In this document: piece by piece, positions 1-5,217 of the stretch
Layout: the number at the start of each line of letters is the position of its first letter
Position numbering within the stretch: the first letter of the stretch is position 1
From: Candidatus Margulisiibacteriota bacterium
Lineage (GTDB): Bacteria; Margulisbacteria; WOR-1; O2-12-FULL-45-9
Assembly (NCBI GenBank): GCA_030018645.1
Contig: JASEHX010000092.1
Coordinates: forward strand, 1-5,217
Length of the DNA: 5,217 bases
Direction: 5' to 3'
Translations under genes and position numbers: made by a program
The notes under the pieces: generated by a model
The model's input: only the letters and a program-made list of their open reading frames with translations
Databases searched by the model: none
What the model was told of the DNA's origin: nothing

Positions 1-772
1 GGTAGCTTTATTAGGCGAGGATGATCCCAGGGAAGATTTTGTTTCTAATAATCTTAGAAGAAATGTCACAAAAAAGTACTTTTACCGGGCCAATAGTCCG
101 ACCATTGTAAAAAAACGATATATTAATCATTATTCAAACCAGAAATTATTTGAAGTCAATTATTTGAACGACAATTATATCAACGAAAGGCAAGAAGAAA
201 AGGTGATGAAATATATTAAAACAGAAGCGCCAAAATATGACATGGTTTTAGTTTCTGATTTTGGCCATGGTTTTATTACAAGCCGGATAATCAAAGCAAT
301 CCAAGAATTCTCAAGAAAATATGCAGTCAACACCCAAACAAACGCTGCGAATACAGGATATAATATGATCACTAAGTACAAATCCCCTTTTTTTGTCTGT
401 CTTGATGAAGGCGAGTTGCGATTAGCTGCCCAGGAAAAACATACTGACATATTGACTATTGCAAAAAAGATGAAAAGGCGGCTTAAAGCTGAAAATATGA
501 TAGTCACTTTAGGGAAAACGGGATCAATCGGTATTGGCGACAATGGAGAGATCAACCGCACGCCGATATTTTCTTCCAAAGTTGTTGATACGATTGGCAC
601 TGGTGACGCTTTCTTTGCTTATACTGCTCCTTGCTTTGCAATTGGTATGCCATTATGCCTGGTTTCATTTATTGGCAATGTTGTTGGGGCATTAGCAGTA
701 CAGATAGTTGGCAACAAAAAACCCGTCGAAAAACGAGAGGTTGTTGAATTTATTCATAATTTATTGAGGTAA
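1..772 (+). CDS. PfkB-family sugar kinase (HldE/RfaE-like), 5' end outside the window
   Basis: The reading frame is open from the window edge (first whole codon at base 2) to TAA 770-772, giving 256 visible residues. A TTG at 164 is not the start, because homologous sequence continues upstream: LLGEDD near the edge, then SPTIVKKRY and KLFEV. Other family features are VNTQTNAANTGYN, FVCLDEGELRLA and the ATP-site signature DTIGTGDAFFA, with GTGD at 596-607; its Asp is the expected catalytic base. Most PfkB proteins have GAGD, so the Thr is a mild variant. The family phosphorylates sugars, usually at C1 or another hydroxyl, using ATP in the cytoplasm. In heptose and related clusters this subfamily is commonly fused behind an N-terminal nucleotidyltransferase; that part, if present, lies upstream. 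Its place before two sugar SDRs supports a role in making an activated sugar. The family call is firm; the substrate is unknown. Confidence 0.85.
   Translation, partial: VALLGEDDPREDFVSNNLRRNVTKKYFYRANSPTIVKKRYINHYSNQKLFEVNYLNDNYINERQEEKVMKYIKTEAPKYDMVLVSDFGHGFITSRIIKAIQEFSRKYAVNTQTNAANTGYNMITKYKSPFFVCLDEGELRLAAQEKHTDILTIAKKMKRRLKAENMIVTLGKTGSIGIGDNGEINRTPIFSSKVVDTIGTGDAFFAYTAPCFAIGMPLCLVSFIGNVVGALAVQIVGNKKPVEKREVVEFIHNLLR
766..770 (+). promoter_or_regulatory. Shine-Dalgarno (GAGGT) inside the kinase 3' end
   Basis: GAGGT lies in the last codons of the kinase, six bases before GTG 777. It is the main reason to treat the 54-codon frame at 777-941 as translated, and it implies re-initiation or coupling with the kinase. 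Confidence 0.55.
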
Positions 773-776
773 AAAA

Positions 777-941
777 GTGAAAGCAGCTATAAATAAGTAT
801 TTTGATAATAAGCTTTCAACCTACGGGGATATTAATTTCTATGTGCCTTCAAAGAAATACGGTCCGGTGGAAGTACTACACCAGTTCATTTGTCATTATA
901 TCCTTGATGTTTTATTAATGGAAAGGAAGCAACGACCATGA
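777..941 (+). CDS. Small 54-residue ORF, unrecognised; coupled to the next gene
   Basis: A GTG-initiated frame of 54 codons begins four bases after the kinase stop. It ends in TGA 939-941, overlapping the ATG of the downstream epimerase (938-940) as ATGA. The GAGGT at 766-770 is well spaced for this GTG. The product begins MKAAINKYFDNKLSTYGD, continues with INFYVPSKKYGPVEVLHQ and ends LLMERKQRP; it has no signal peptide or clear membrane segment. I do not recognise a family. The start signal, the neat overlap and the absence of other sensible frames here favour real translation. It may be a genuine small protein, or the 5' stub of a longer gene whose remainder was deleted, as happened to the Fe-ADH remnant downstream. 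Even without a product function, translating it would couple kinase and epimerase expression. Confidence 0.5.
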   Translation: MKAAINKYFDNKLSTYGDINFYVPSKKYGPVEVLHQFICHYILDVLLMERKQRP

Positions 942-1951
942 ACAAACTCAAGAGCGTCCTGGTTACTGGTGGAGCAGGTTACGTTGGTTCAGTTCTGGTT
1001 CCCAAGCTATTGAAGAGCGGCTACAAAGTAAAGGTCATTGATCTTTATATCTACGGCAATGATGTCCTTGATTCTGTTAGGGATAACCCCAATCTCAAAC
1101 AGATCAAGGGAGATATCAGGGATAATGCTTTACTGGAAAAGGAACTGCCGGGAGTAGATGCGGTGATCCACTTGGCTTGCATTTCCAACGACCCAAGCTA
1201 TGAACTGAACCCTGAATTAAGCAAGTCCATCAACTATGATGCATTTGTTTCTTTGGTTGATATTTCCATCAAAGTGGGAGTAAAACGTTTCATTTACGCT
1301 TCAAGCTCCAGCGTTTACGGCATCAAAGCAGAAGACAATGTGACGGAGGATTTGCCGCTGGAACCCCTAACCGATTATTCCAAGTATAAGGCGCTATGTG
1401 AAGAAGTGCTTTTGCAAAAAAGAGTAACTGGCTTTACCGTGCTGGTGCTGCGGCCGGCGACGGTTTGCGGCTACTCACCCAGGCTCCGCTTGGACCTTTC
1501 GGTTAACATCCTGACCAATCATGCTGTCAATAAGGGTAAAATAACGGTCTTCGGTGGCGAGCAAAAGAGGCCGAATATCCATATTGAGGATATGACTGAC
1601 CTATATGTTAAGACGCTAGAGTATCCGGCTGAAGCTATCGATGGGAAAACTTTTAATGCCGGCTATGATAACATGAAAATGAAGGATATCGCCGCGACCG
1701 TCAAAAAGGTGGTAGTAAGGGATTTGGGCATGAGGGATTTAGTTATCGACTTTACTGCCACAGACGATAACCGTTCCTATCATGTCTCTTCCCAAAAGAT
1801 CAGCAAAGAGCTTGGGTTTGCAGCCAAAAGAAGCGTCGAAGATGCCGTCAAAGATCTGGTGAGGGCCTTCAAGTCCGGGTTAGTCCCTGATGCCATGGCT
1901 GACAGGAGATATTACAATATCAAAACGATGCAGGCGATAAAATTAAAGTAA
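938..1951 (+). CDS. NAD-dependent sugar epimerase/dehydratase (extended SDR)
   Basis: This is a 337-residue protein, the usual length for extended SDR nucleotide-sugar enzymes. Residues 10-18 (TGGAGYVGS) form the Rossmann dinucleotide loop. D35 follows the second strand, as expected for NAD preference, and GDIRD at 58-62 is the adenine-side acidic motif. ASSSSVYG (121-128) carries the catalytic Ser region. YSKYK places the Tyr/Lys pair at Y147 and K151. RPATVCGYSPR (172-182) and the following IHIEDM fit the substrate-binding half. The active site is complete. Family members epimerise, dehydrate or reduce NDP-sugars in the cytoplasm; closest in feel are UDP-glucose 4-epimerase-like proteins found in heptose and O-antigen clusters. 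The ATG at 938 is supported by GGAAAGGAAG at 920-929. It overlaps the small upstream ORF by four bases. In the first 60 codons I counted 30 ending in G or C, more than in the next SDR. The exact reaction is not determined. Confidence 0.88.
   Translation: MNKLKSVLVTGGAGYVGSVLVPKLLKSGYKVKVIDLYIYGNDVLDSVRDNPNLKQIKGDIRDNALLEKELPGVDAVIHLACISNDPSYELNPELSKSINYDAFVSLVDISIKVGVKRFIYASSSSVYGIKAEDNVTEDLPLEPLTDYSKYKALCEEVLLQKRVTGFTVLVLRPATVCGYSPRLRLDLSVNILTNHAVNKGKITVFGGEQKRPNIHIEDMTDLYVKTLEYPAEAIDGKTFNAGYDNMKMKDIAATVKKVVVRDLGMRDLVIDFTATDDNRSYHVSSQKISKELGFAAKRSVEDAVKDLVRAFKSGLVPDAMADRRYYNIKTMQAIKLK
962..980 (+). repeat. 19-bp direct repeat, copy 1 (Rossmann-loop codons)
   Basis: gttactggtggagcaggtt occurs here and identically at 2285-2303. 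It encodes the VTGGAG loop of the first SDR, in the same reading register as the second copy, 1323 bases away. It is probably conserved coding plus chance codon identity. Confidence 0.6.
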
Positions 1952-1966
1952 GCGTTATTAATTATC

Positions 1967-1973
1967 AGGAGGG
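1967..1973 (+). promoter_or_regulatory. Strong Shine-Dalgarno kept in front of the Fe-ADH remnant
   Basis: AGGAGGG sits four bases before ATG 1978. The ribosome site survives although the gene behind it is broken, so a short peptide of 50 residues may still be made. Confidence 0.7.
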
Positions 1974-1977
1974 ATAA

Positions 1978-2242
1978 ATGAAAGATTATTTAAAGGAAAA
2001 GATCAGGTTCGTAATGAAGACCGAATTATTGTCTGGAGATGGCATTGCCCTTGATCTGCCGTTGTATTTAAAAAAGTATTCCTGGAAAAAAATCGGATTG
2101 GTCATTGACAATACCAAAGCGAAATGCTAACGCTCATCTTGGCAATGTTGAATCACCCCATTTACAAAAAAGGAGTGGTGAAAAAATAGATGTGCGTTGT
2201 ACAATGTTAGATGAATATGTGTTTAATACACGCTATTCCTGA
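1978..2242 (+). pseudogene. Truncated, frameshifted remnant of an iron-containing alcohol dehydrogenase
   Basis: From ATG 1978 the frame encodes 50 residues (stop 2128-2130). The stretch FVMKTELLSGDGIALDLPL followed by KKIGLVIDN matches the N-terminal pattern of Fe-ADHs. It aligns by eye with FFVSTNLVYGIDSALKL and VGVIVDQ at the start of the intact Fe-ADH at 3209. The similarity then continues in other frames. Frame 3 from about 2112 reads YQSEMLTLILAMLNHPIYKK up to TAG 2187. Frame 2 from about 2180 reads KIDVRCTMLDEYVFNTRYS up to TGA 2240. One shift therefore lies around 2107-2123, and a second in an A-run (2166-2171 or 2181-2186). Joined, these pieces cover roughly the first 85-90 residues of a protein of about 380, and the rest is missing. 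Third-position GC in the first 45 codons is 22 of 45, like the upstream epimerase. It was probably the original Fe-ADH partner of that gene. The alignment is by eye only. Confidence 0.72.
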
Positions 2243-2254
2243 AGGGGTATTAAA

Positions 2255-3202
2255 ATGAATTTTTGGACGAATAAAAAGGTTGTAGTTACTGGTGGAGCAG
2301 GTTTTCTGGGCTCTTTTGTCGTGGATAAACTGAAAGAGCGTGGATGCAAAGATATATTTGTTCCTCTAATAGAAGAATATAATTTAGTTAATATGGAAGA
2401 TGTAAAAAAAGTCTATGCACATGCAGAACCTGATATTGTTATTCATTTGGCGGCTAAGGTTGGTGGAATTGGTGCCAATCGCGCTAATCCAGGGAGCTTT
2501 TTTTATGATAATCTATTGATGGGGATTCAGCTATTAGATCAGGCGCGTTTATTTGGGGTTGATAAATTTGTAACAATGGGAACGATTTGTGCATATCCCA
2601 AATTTACTCCAGTGCCGTTTAAAGAAGAAGCTCTTTGGGATGGGTATCCGGAAGAGACGAATGCCCCCTATGGGTTAGCAAAAAAGATGCTTTTAGTGCA
2701 ATCCCAAGCTTATCGTCAGCAGTATAATTTTAATGCTATATATCTTTTGCAGGTTAACCTTTACGGTCCAAGAGATAATTTTGATTTAGAAACTTCTCAT
2801 GTTATTCCCGCTCTTATTAGAAAATGTGTTAGTGCTGTAAAGGAAGGTAAAGAGGAACTTGTGGTTTGGGGGACAGGCAAACCAACTAGAGAGTTTTTAT
2901 ATGTTGAAGATGCAGCAGAAGGCATTCTTTTGGCAACCGAAAAGTACAACAAGCAAGAGCCGGTAAATCTTGGATCCGGACATGAAATATCTATCAAAGA
3001 GCTCGTAGGGTTGATTGTCAAACTCACGGGTTTTAAGGGGCAAGTCCTTTGGGATGCTTCTAATCCGGATGGGCAACCGAGACGGTGTTTGGATGTGACA
3101 AAAGCAAAAAAGGAGTTTGGGTTTGAGTCTAAAACTCTATTTGAAGAGGGGCTTAAAAAAACAATAGATTGGTATGAAAATATTGCGTATGGGAGGAGAT
3201 AA
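2255..3202 (+). CDS. GDP-L-fucose synthase-like epimerase/reductase (extended SDR)
   Basis: This 315-residue protein has the usual length for GDP-4-keto-6-deoxymannose 3,5-epimerase/4-reductases (Fcl/WcaG). The Rossmann loop TGGAGFLGS is at 12-20, followed by HLAAKVGGIGANRANP (64-79), typical of this subfamily. The active site reads GTICAYP (109-115), YGLAK (139-143) and NLYGPRDNF (168-176), with SHVIPALIR after it. Thus T110, C112, Y139, K143 and H182 match E. coli Fcl S107, C109, Y136, K140 and H179 with a constant offset of three; only Ser to Thr differs. REFLYVEDAAEG is the C-terminal family motif. ATG 2255 is preceded by GAAGGGG (2241-2247). The family converts a GDP-4-keto-6-deoxy-hexose, and in some species the heptose equivalent, to the fucose-type product using NADPH. 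The usual partner, a GDP-mannose 4,6-dehydratase, is not in this window. Only 13 of the first 60 codons end in G or C, far fewer than in its neighbours. Confidence 0.85.
   Translation: MNFWTNKKVVVTGGAGFLGSFVVDKLKERGCKDIFVPLIEEYNLVNMEDVKKVYAHAEPDIVIHLAAKVGGIGANRANPGSFFYDNLLMGIQLLDQARLFGVDKFVTMGTICAYPKFTPVPFKEEALWDGYPEETNAPYGLAKKMLLVQSQAYRQQYNFNAIYLLQVNLYGPRDNFDLETSHVIPALIRKCVSAVKEGKEELVVWGTGKPTREFLYVEDAAEGILLATEKYNKQEPVNLGSGHEISIKELVGLIVKLTGFKGQVLWDASNPDGQPRRCLDVTKAKKEFGFESKTLFEEGLKKTIDWYENIAYGRR
2285..2303 (+). repeat. 19-bp direct repeat, copy 2 (Rossmann-loop codons)
   Basis: Identical to 962-980, and encodes the VTGGAG loop of the fucose-synthase-like SDR. The identity stops at both flanks (g/a before, a/t after). 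Confidence 0.6.
3191..3198 (+). promoter_or_regulatory. Shine-Dalgarno supporting the GTG start of the Fe-ADH
   Basis: GGGAGGAG inside the last codons of the preceding gene lies ten bases before GTG 3209. No ATG is available near the start of the Fe-ADH homology, so this site decides for GTG. Confidence 0.65.
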
Positions 3203-3208
3203 ATAAGC

Positions 3209-4363
3209 GTGCAACCGTTTAGATTTTTTGTTTCAACTAACTTGGTCTATGGGATTGATTCCGCATTAAAGCTTGGTGAAGAGACTAAGGCGCTCGGGTT
3301 TTCTAGCGTTGGCGTTATTGTCGACCAGGGAGTATTTGAACATCCCCAGGTATTAAAAGCACTTAATTGCCTAAGGGATGCAGGAATTAGGTTCGATCTG
3401 TATAAAAATGAAGCAGTTGAGCCCACCTACGACTATTTGGAATCATTTCGGGCTCTTTTTGCTGGTAAATCCTACGATTGCTTGGTTGGTATTGGTGGCG
3501 GGAGCGTCCTAGATTTAACCAAAGGAATAGCAGTTTTATTGGTTAATGAAGGAAATGCTTTATCTTTTAGGGGGTTTCCGAAGCTCAAAAACAAACCCTT
3601 GCCGGTAATTGCCATTCCTACGACCGCAGGCACCGGCAGCGAAGTTACTTATAATGCGGTTTTTACGGACAGTAAAGAAAAGAAAAAATTGGGAATAAAT
3701 TCCACCATGAACTTTCCTATTCGAGCAATCATTGATCCTTTAATGACAATCAACTGTCCAAATAAGATAACAGTTTCTTCTGGTTCAGATGCTCTTGTCC
3801 ATACACTTGAAAGTTATGTCCACAAAAACCATACCCCCTTGTCGAGAATGCACTCAAAAGAAGCTTTTCGACTGATTTATAACAATCTAATTAAAGTGCT
3901 TGATGCCCCTGCTGATGTTCAGATAAGGGGAAACCTAGCATTGGGGGCGTATTTAGCCGGAGTTGCGCTGATCAATGCGGGATCCGGGCCTTCCGGTGCT
4001 TTTTCCTATCCACTTGGAGCTGTGTATCACGTTCCCCATGGTTATGCGGGCGCAGTTTTTTTGCCTTACATAACCGAACTCAATGTTCAAAAAGGGTATA
4101 AGGACTATGCCCAACTTTACGATTTGATCGATGGTGCAGATCTTTCCTTGCCAGTTGACGAGAAGAATATTTGCTTCGTGCAGAAAATACAACAATTGAT
4201 GGATAAGCTCGAGGTGCCTAAAAGTTTAAGTTTTTACAAACTGGGCCCAAAGGATATCGAATTCATGATTGAGCAATATGATGTTTTTAAGGCCGCGATT
4301 GCCCAAAATCCTATAGAGATTATCAAAGACGATGCCAGAAGAATAATGCAGGCTTTGGCGTAA
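3209..4363 (+). CDS. Iron-containing alcohol dehydrogenase family oxidoreductase with altered metal site
   Basis: This 384-residue protein is full length for the Fe-ADH (group III) family. GIGGGSVLDLTK (94-105) binds the nucleotide pyrophosphate, and PTTAGTGSE (137-145) is the classic second cofactor motif. DALVH supplies metal ligands D194 and H198, and VPHG supplies H277. In E. coli FucO the remaining ligand H263 and the active-site H267 lie in VHGMAHPLG. Here the aligned segment is SGAFSYPLG, giving G263 and Y267, so one iron ligand is absent; H274 is a nearby candidate replacement. I recall SYPLG-type variants in polysaccharide clusters, so this is probably a subfamily trait. The family interconverts alcohols and aldehydes or ketones with NAD(P). 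The gene lies six bases after the fucose-synthase-like gene, in the same frame, and 15 bases before a KdnA-like aminotransferase. That suggests it makes the carbonyl that is aminated, as KdnB does for Kdo. Of its first 60 codons 22 end in G or C. Confidence 0.85.
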   Translation: MQPFRFFVSTNLVYGIDSALKLGEETKALGFSSVGVIVDQGVFEHPQVLKALNCLRDAGIRFDLYKNEAVEPTYDYLESFRALFAGKSYDCLVGIGGGSVLDLTKGIAVLLVNEGNALSFRGFPKLKNKPLPVIAIPTTAGTGSEVTYNAVFTDSKEKKKLGINSTMNFPIRAIIDPLMTINCPNKITVSSGSDALVHTLESYVHKNHTPLSRMHSKEAFRLIYNNLIKVLDAPADVQIRGNLALGAYLAGVALINAGSGPSGAFSYPLGAVYHVPHGYAGAVFLPYITELNVQKGYKDYAQLYDLIDGADLSLPVDEKNICFVQKIQQLMDKLEVPKSLSFYKLGPKDIEFMIEQYDVFKAAIAQNPIEIIKDDARRIMQALA

Positions 4364-4366
4364 AAA

Positions 4367-4372
4367 AGGAGG
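4367..4372 (+). promoter_or_regulatory. Consensus Shine-Dalgarno of the aminotransferase
   Basis: AGGAGG lies six bases before ATG 4379, in the 15-base gap after the Fe-ADH stop (4361-4363). It confirms the start of a gene that has no stop within the window. Confidence 0.8.
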
Positions 4373-4378
4373 ATAAAA

Positions 4379-5217
4379 ATGCCCGGATTTGAATTGATCG
4401 GTGAAGAAGAAAAGCAGGCGGTAATAGAAGTATTTGATAAGGGCGGGGTTTTATACCGCTATGGCTTGAATGCCAAAAGGCAGGATATTTTCCGGGTTGA
4501 CGAGTTTGAGAAAAAAATTGCTGAAAAGGTCGGGGTTAAACACGCTCTGTGTGTTTGTAACGGGACCGCAGCTTTGAAGCTTGCTCTTTTTGCCCTTGGG
4601 GTTAGGGATGGGGATGAGGTAATCACCCAGAGCTTTACTTTTATTGCTACGGTTGAGGCTATTTTGGAGCTCGGGGCGGTTCCTGTTATAACTGAAATTG
4701 ACGCTTCATTAAATATGGATCCGGTTGACCTTGAAAAAAAGATTACCCCAAAAACCAAGGTGATTATTCCGGTGCATATGGCCGGTGTTCCGGCAAAGAT
4801 GGATGAGATAATGCTGATTGCGAAAAAGCATAATCTTAAAGTGCTGGAAGACAGCTGTCAGGCTTTGGGGGGTAGTTATAAAGGTAAGCCACTGGGCACC
4901 ATTGGGGATGCCGGTGCTTACAGCCTGGATGTTGGTAAGATCATTACAACTGGAGAAGGTGGCGTATTGGTTACCAATGATGTCGATATTTATCAGAAAG
5001 CCCGCGAATATTCCGATCACGGGCATGAGTGTAATCCGAGCGTCCCTAGGGGTGAGGATACCAGGACAATCTGGGGCTTTAATTACAAGGTAACAGAGCT
5101 CCATGGTGCGGTCGGCATGGCCCAATTAAAGAAACTTGATCATATCTTGAAAAAACAAAGAGATAACAAAGGTAAGATAAAACTTGGGATAAAGGATATC
5201 AAGGGGATCGAGTTTAG
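4379..5217 (+). CDS. DegT/DnrJ/EryC1/StrS-family PLP aminotransferase, KdnA-like, 3' end outside the window
   Basis: The frame is open from ATG 4379 to the window edge: 279 complete codons plus two bases, about 70% of a typical member of around 390-400 residues. The protein starts MPGFELIGEEEKQAV and contains NGTAAL (61-66, PLP phosphate cup) and SFTFIATVEA. EDSCQALGGSYKGKPLGT carries D158, which contacts the pyridine nitrogen, and Q161. SLDVGKIITTGEGG carries K187, the expected Schiff-base lysine. SDHGHE (212-217) and the following GFNYKVTELHGAVGMAQL complete the fold. From memory the opening, the lysine loop and SDHGH are notably close to Shewanella KdnA, the transaminase that makes 8-amino-3,8-dideoxy-manno-octulosonate. 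Members transfer an amino group, usually from glutamate, to a keto- or aldehyde-sugar in the cytoplasm. The adjacent Fe-ADH fits the matching oxidation. Family confidence is high; KdnA equivalence is an inference. Confidence 0.9.
   Translation, partial: MPGFELIGEEEKQAVIEVFDKGGVLYRYGLNAKRQDIFRVDEFEKKIAEKVGVKHALCVCNGTAALKLALFALGVRDGDEVITQSFTFIATVEAILELGAVPVITEIDASLNMDPVDLEKKITPKTKVIIPVHMAGVPAKMDEIMLIAKKHNLKVLEDSCQALGGSYKGKPLGTIGDAGAYSLDVGKIITTGEGGVLVTNDVDIYQKAREYSDHGHECNPSVPRGEDTRTIWGFNYKVTELHGAVGMAQLKKLDHILKKQRDNKGKIKLGIKDIKGIEF

Noticed and set aside
164..166. TTG as start codon of the kinase
   Set aside because: Family-like sequence (LLGEDD, SPTIVKKRY, KLFEV) continues in frame to the window edge, so the gene starts upstream.
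175..600. Minus-strand open frame of 141 codons
   Set aside because: It lies wholly antisense to the well-supported kinase, with no ribosome site or recognisable product.
778..818. Inverted repeat TGAAAGC / GCTTTCA with a 27-base loop
   Set aside because: The stem is only seven base pairs with a long AT-rich loop, no T-run follows, and it lies within the small ORF; it is not a credible terminator.
2197..2204. 8-bp palindrome TTGTACAA
   Set aside because: It is short, isolated and inside the Fe-ADH remnant; chance is enough.
2197..2227. Possible promoter TTGTAC ... TTTAAT upstream of the fucose-synthase-like gene
   Set aside because: Both boxes are poor, the spacing is 19 bases, and the stretch is explained as decayed coding sequence.
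2797..3027. Minus-strand frame inside the fucose-synthase-like gene, and a similar one at 3953-4195 inside the Fe-ADH
   Set aside because: Both are antisense to genes with complete motif sets and have no features of their own.
4459..5125. Overlapping minus-strand frames (4459-4758, 4709-5125) and a plus-strand frame at 4818-5093
   Set aside because: All are shadows of the aminotransferase frame, which carries family motifs throughout and runs off the window.

Overview
This looks like the inside of a bacterial surface-glycan or nucleotide-sugar biosynthesis cluster. Every supported gene is on the + strand and the spacing is tight: a 4-nt gap, then an ATGA overlap, then 6-nt and 15-nt gaps. 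No convincing promoter or terminator was seen, so the window reads as part of one long operon entered and left mid-gene. Strong AGGAGG-type Shine-Dalgarno sites and two GTG starts fit a bacterium of moderate to low GC. The sequence does not settle the phylum, or whether the glycan is LPS, capsule or S-layer.

Layout. 1-772 is the 3' part of a PfkB-type sugar kinase, of the kind often fused to a nucleotidyltransferase in heptose-type clusters. 777-941 is a 54-codon ORF with its own Shine-Dalgarno, overlapping the next start by ATGA; I do not recognise it. 938-1951 is an extended SDR (NAD-dependent sugar epimerase/dehydratase). 1978-2242 is a truncated, twice-frameshifted remnant of an iron-containing alcohol dehydrogenase (Fe-ADH). 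2255-3202 is a GDP-L-fucose synthase-like epimerase/reductase. 3209-4363 is an intact Fe-ADH family protein with an altered metal site. 4379 to the window end is the first 279 codons of a DegT-family PLP aminotransferase that resembles KdnA.

How the genes may work together. The kinase would phosphorylate a sugar for nucleotide activation, and the two SDRs would epimerise or reduce the activated sugar. The Fe-ADH and aminotransferase, directly adjacent, would oxidise an alcohol to a carbonyl and aminate it. That last step has a known precedent in KdnB/KdnA, which make 8-amino-Kdo (Kdo8N). The substrate here is inferred, not shown.

The most interesting points are: (1) the unannotated Fe-ADH fossil one gene upstream of an intact Fe-ADH, with hand-counted third-position GC suggesting that the fucose-synthase-like gene, possibly with the new Fe-ADH, was swapped in; (2) the KdnB/KdnA-like oxidation-amination pair; (3) the intact Fe-ADH lacking one canonical iron-ligand His; (4) the small coupled ORF at 777-941.
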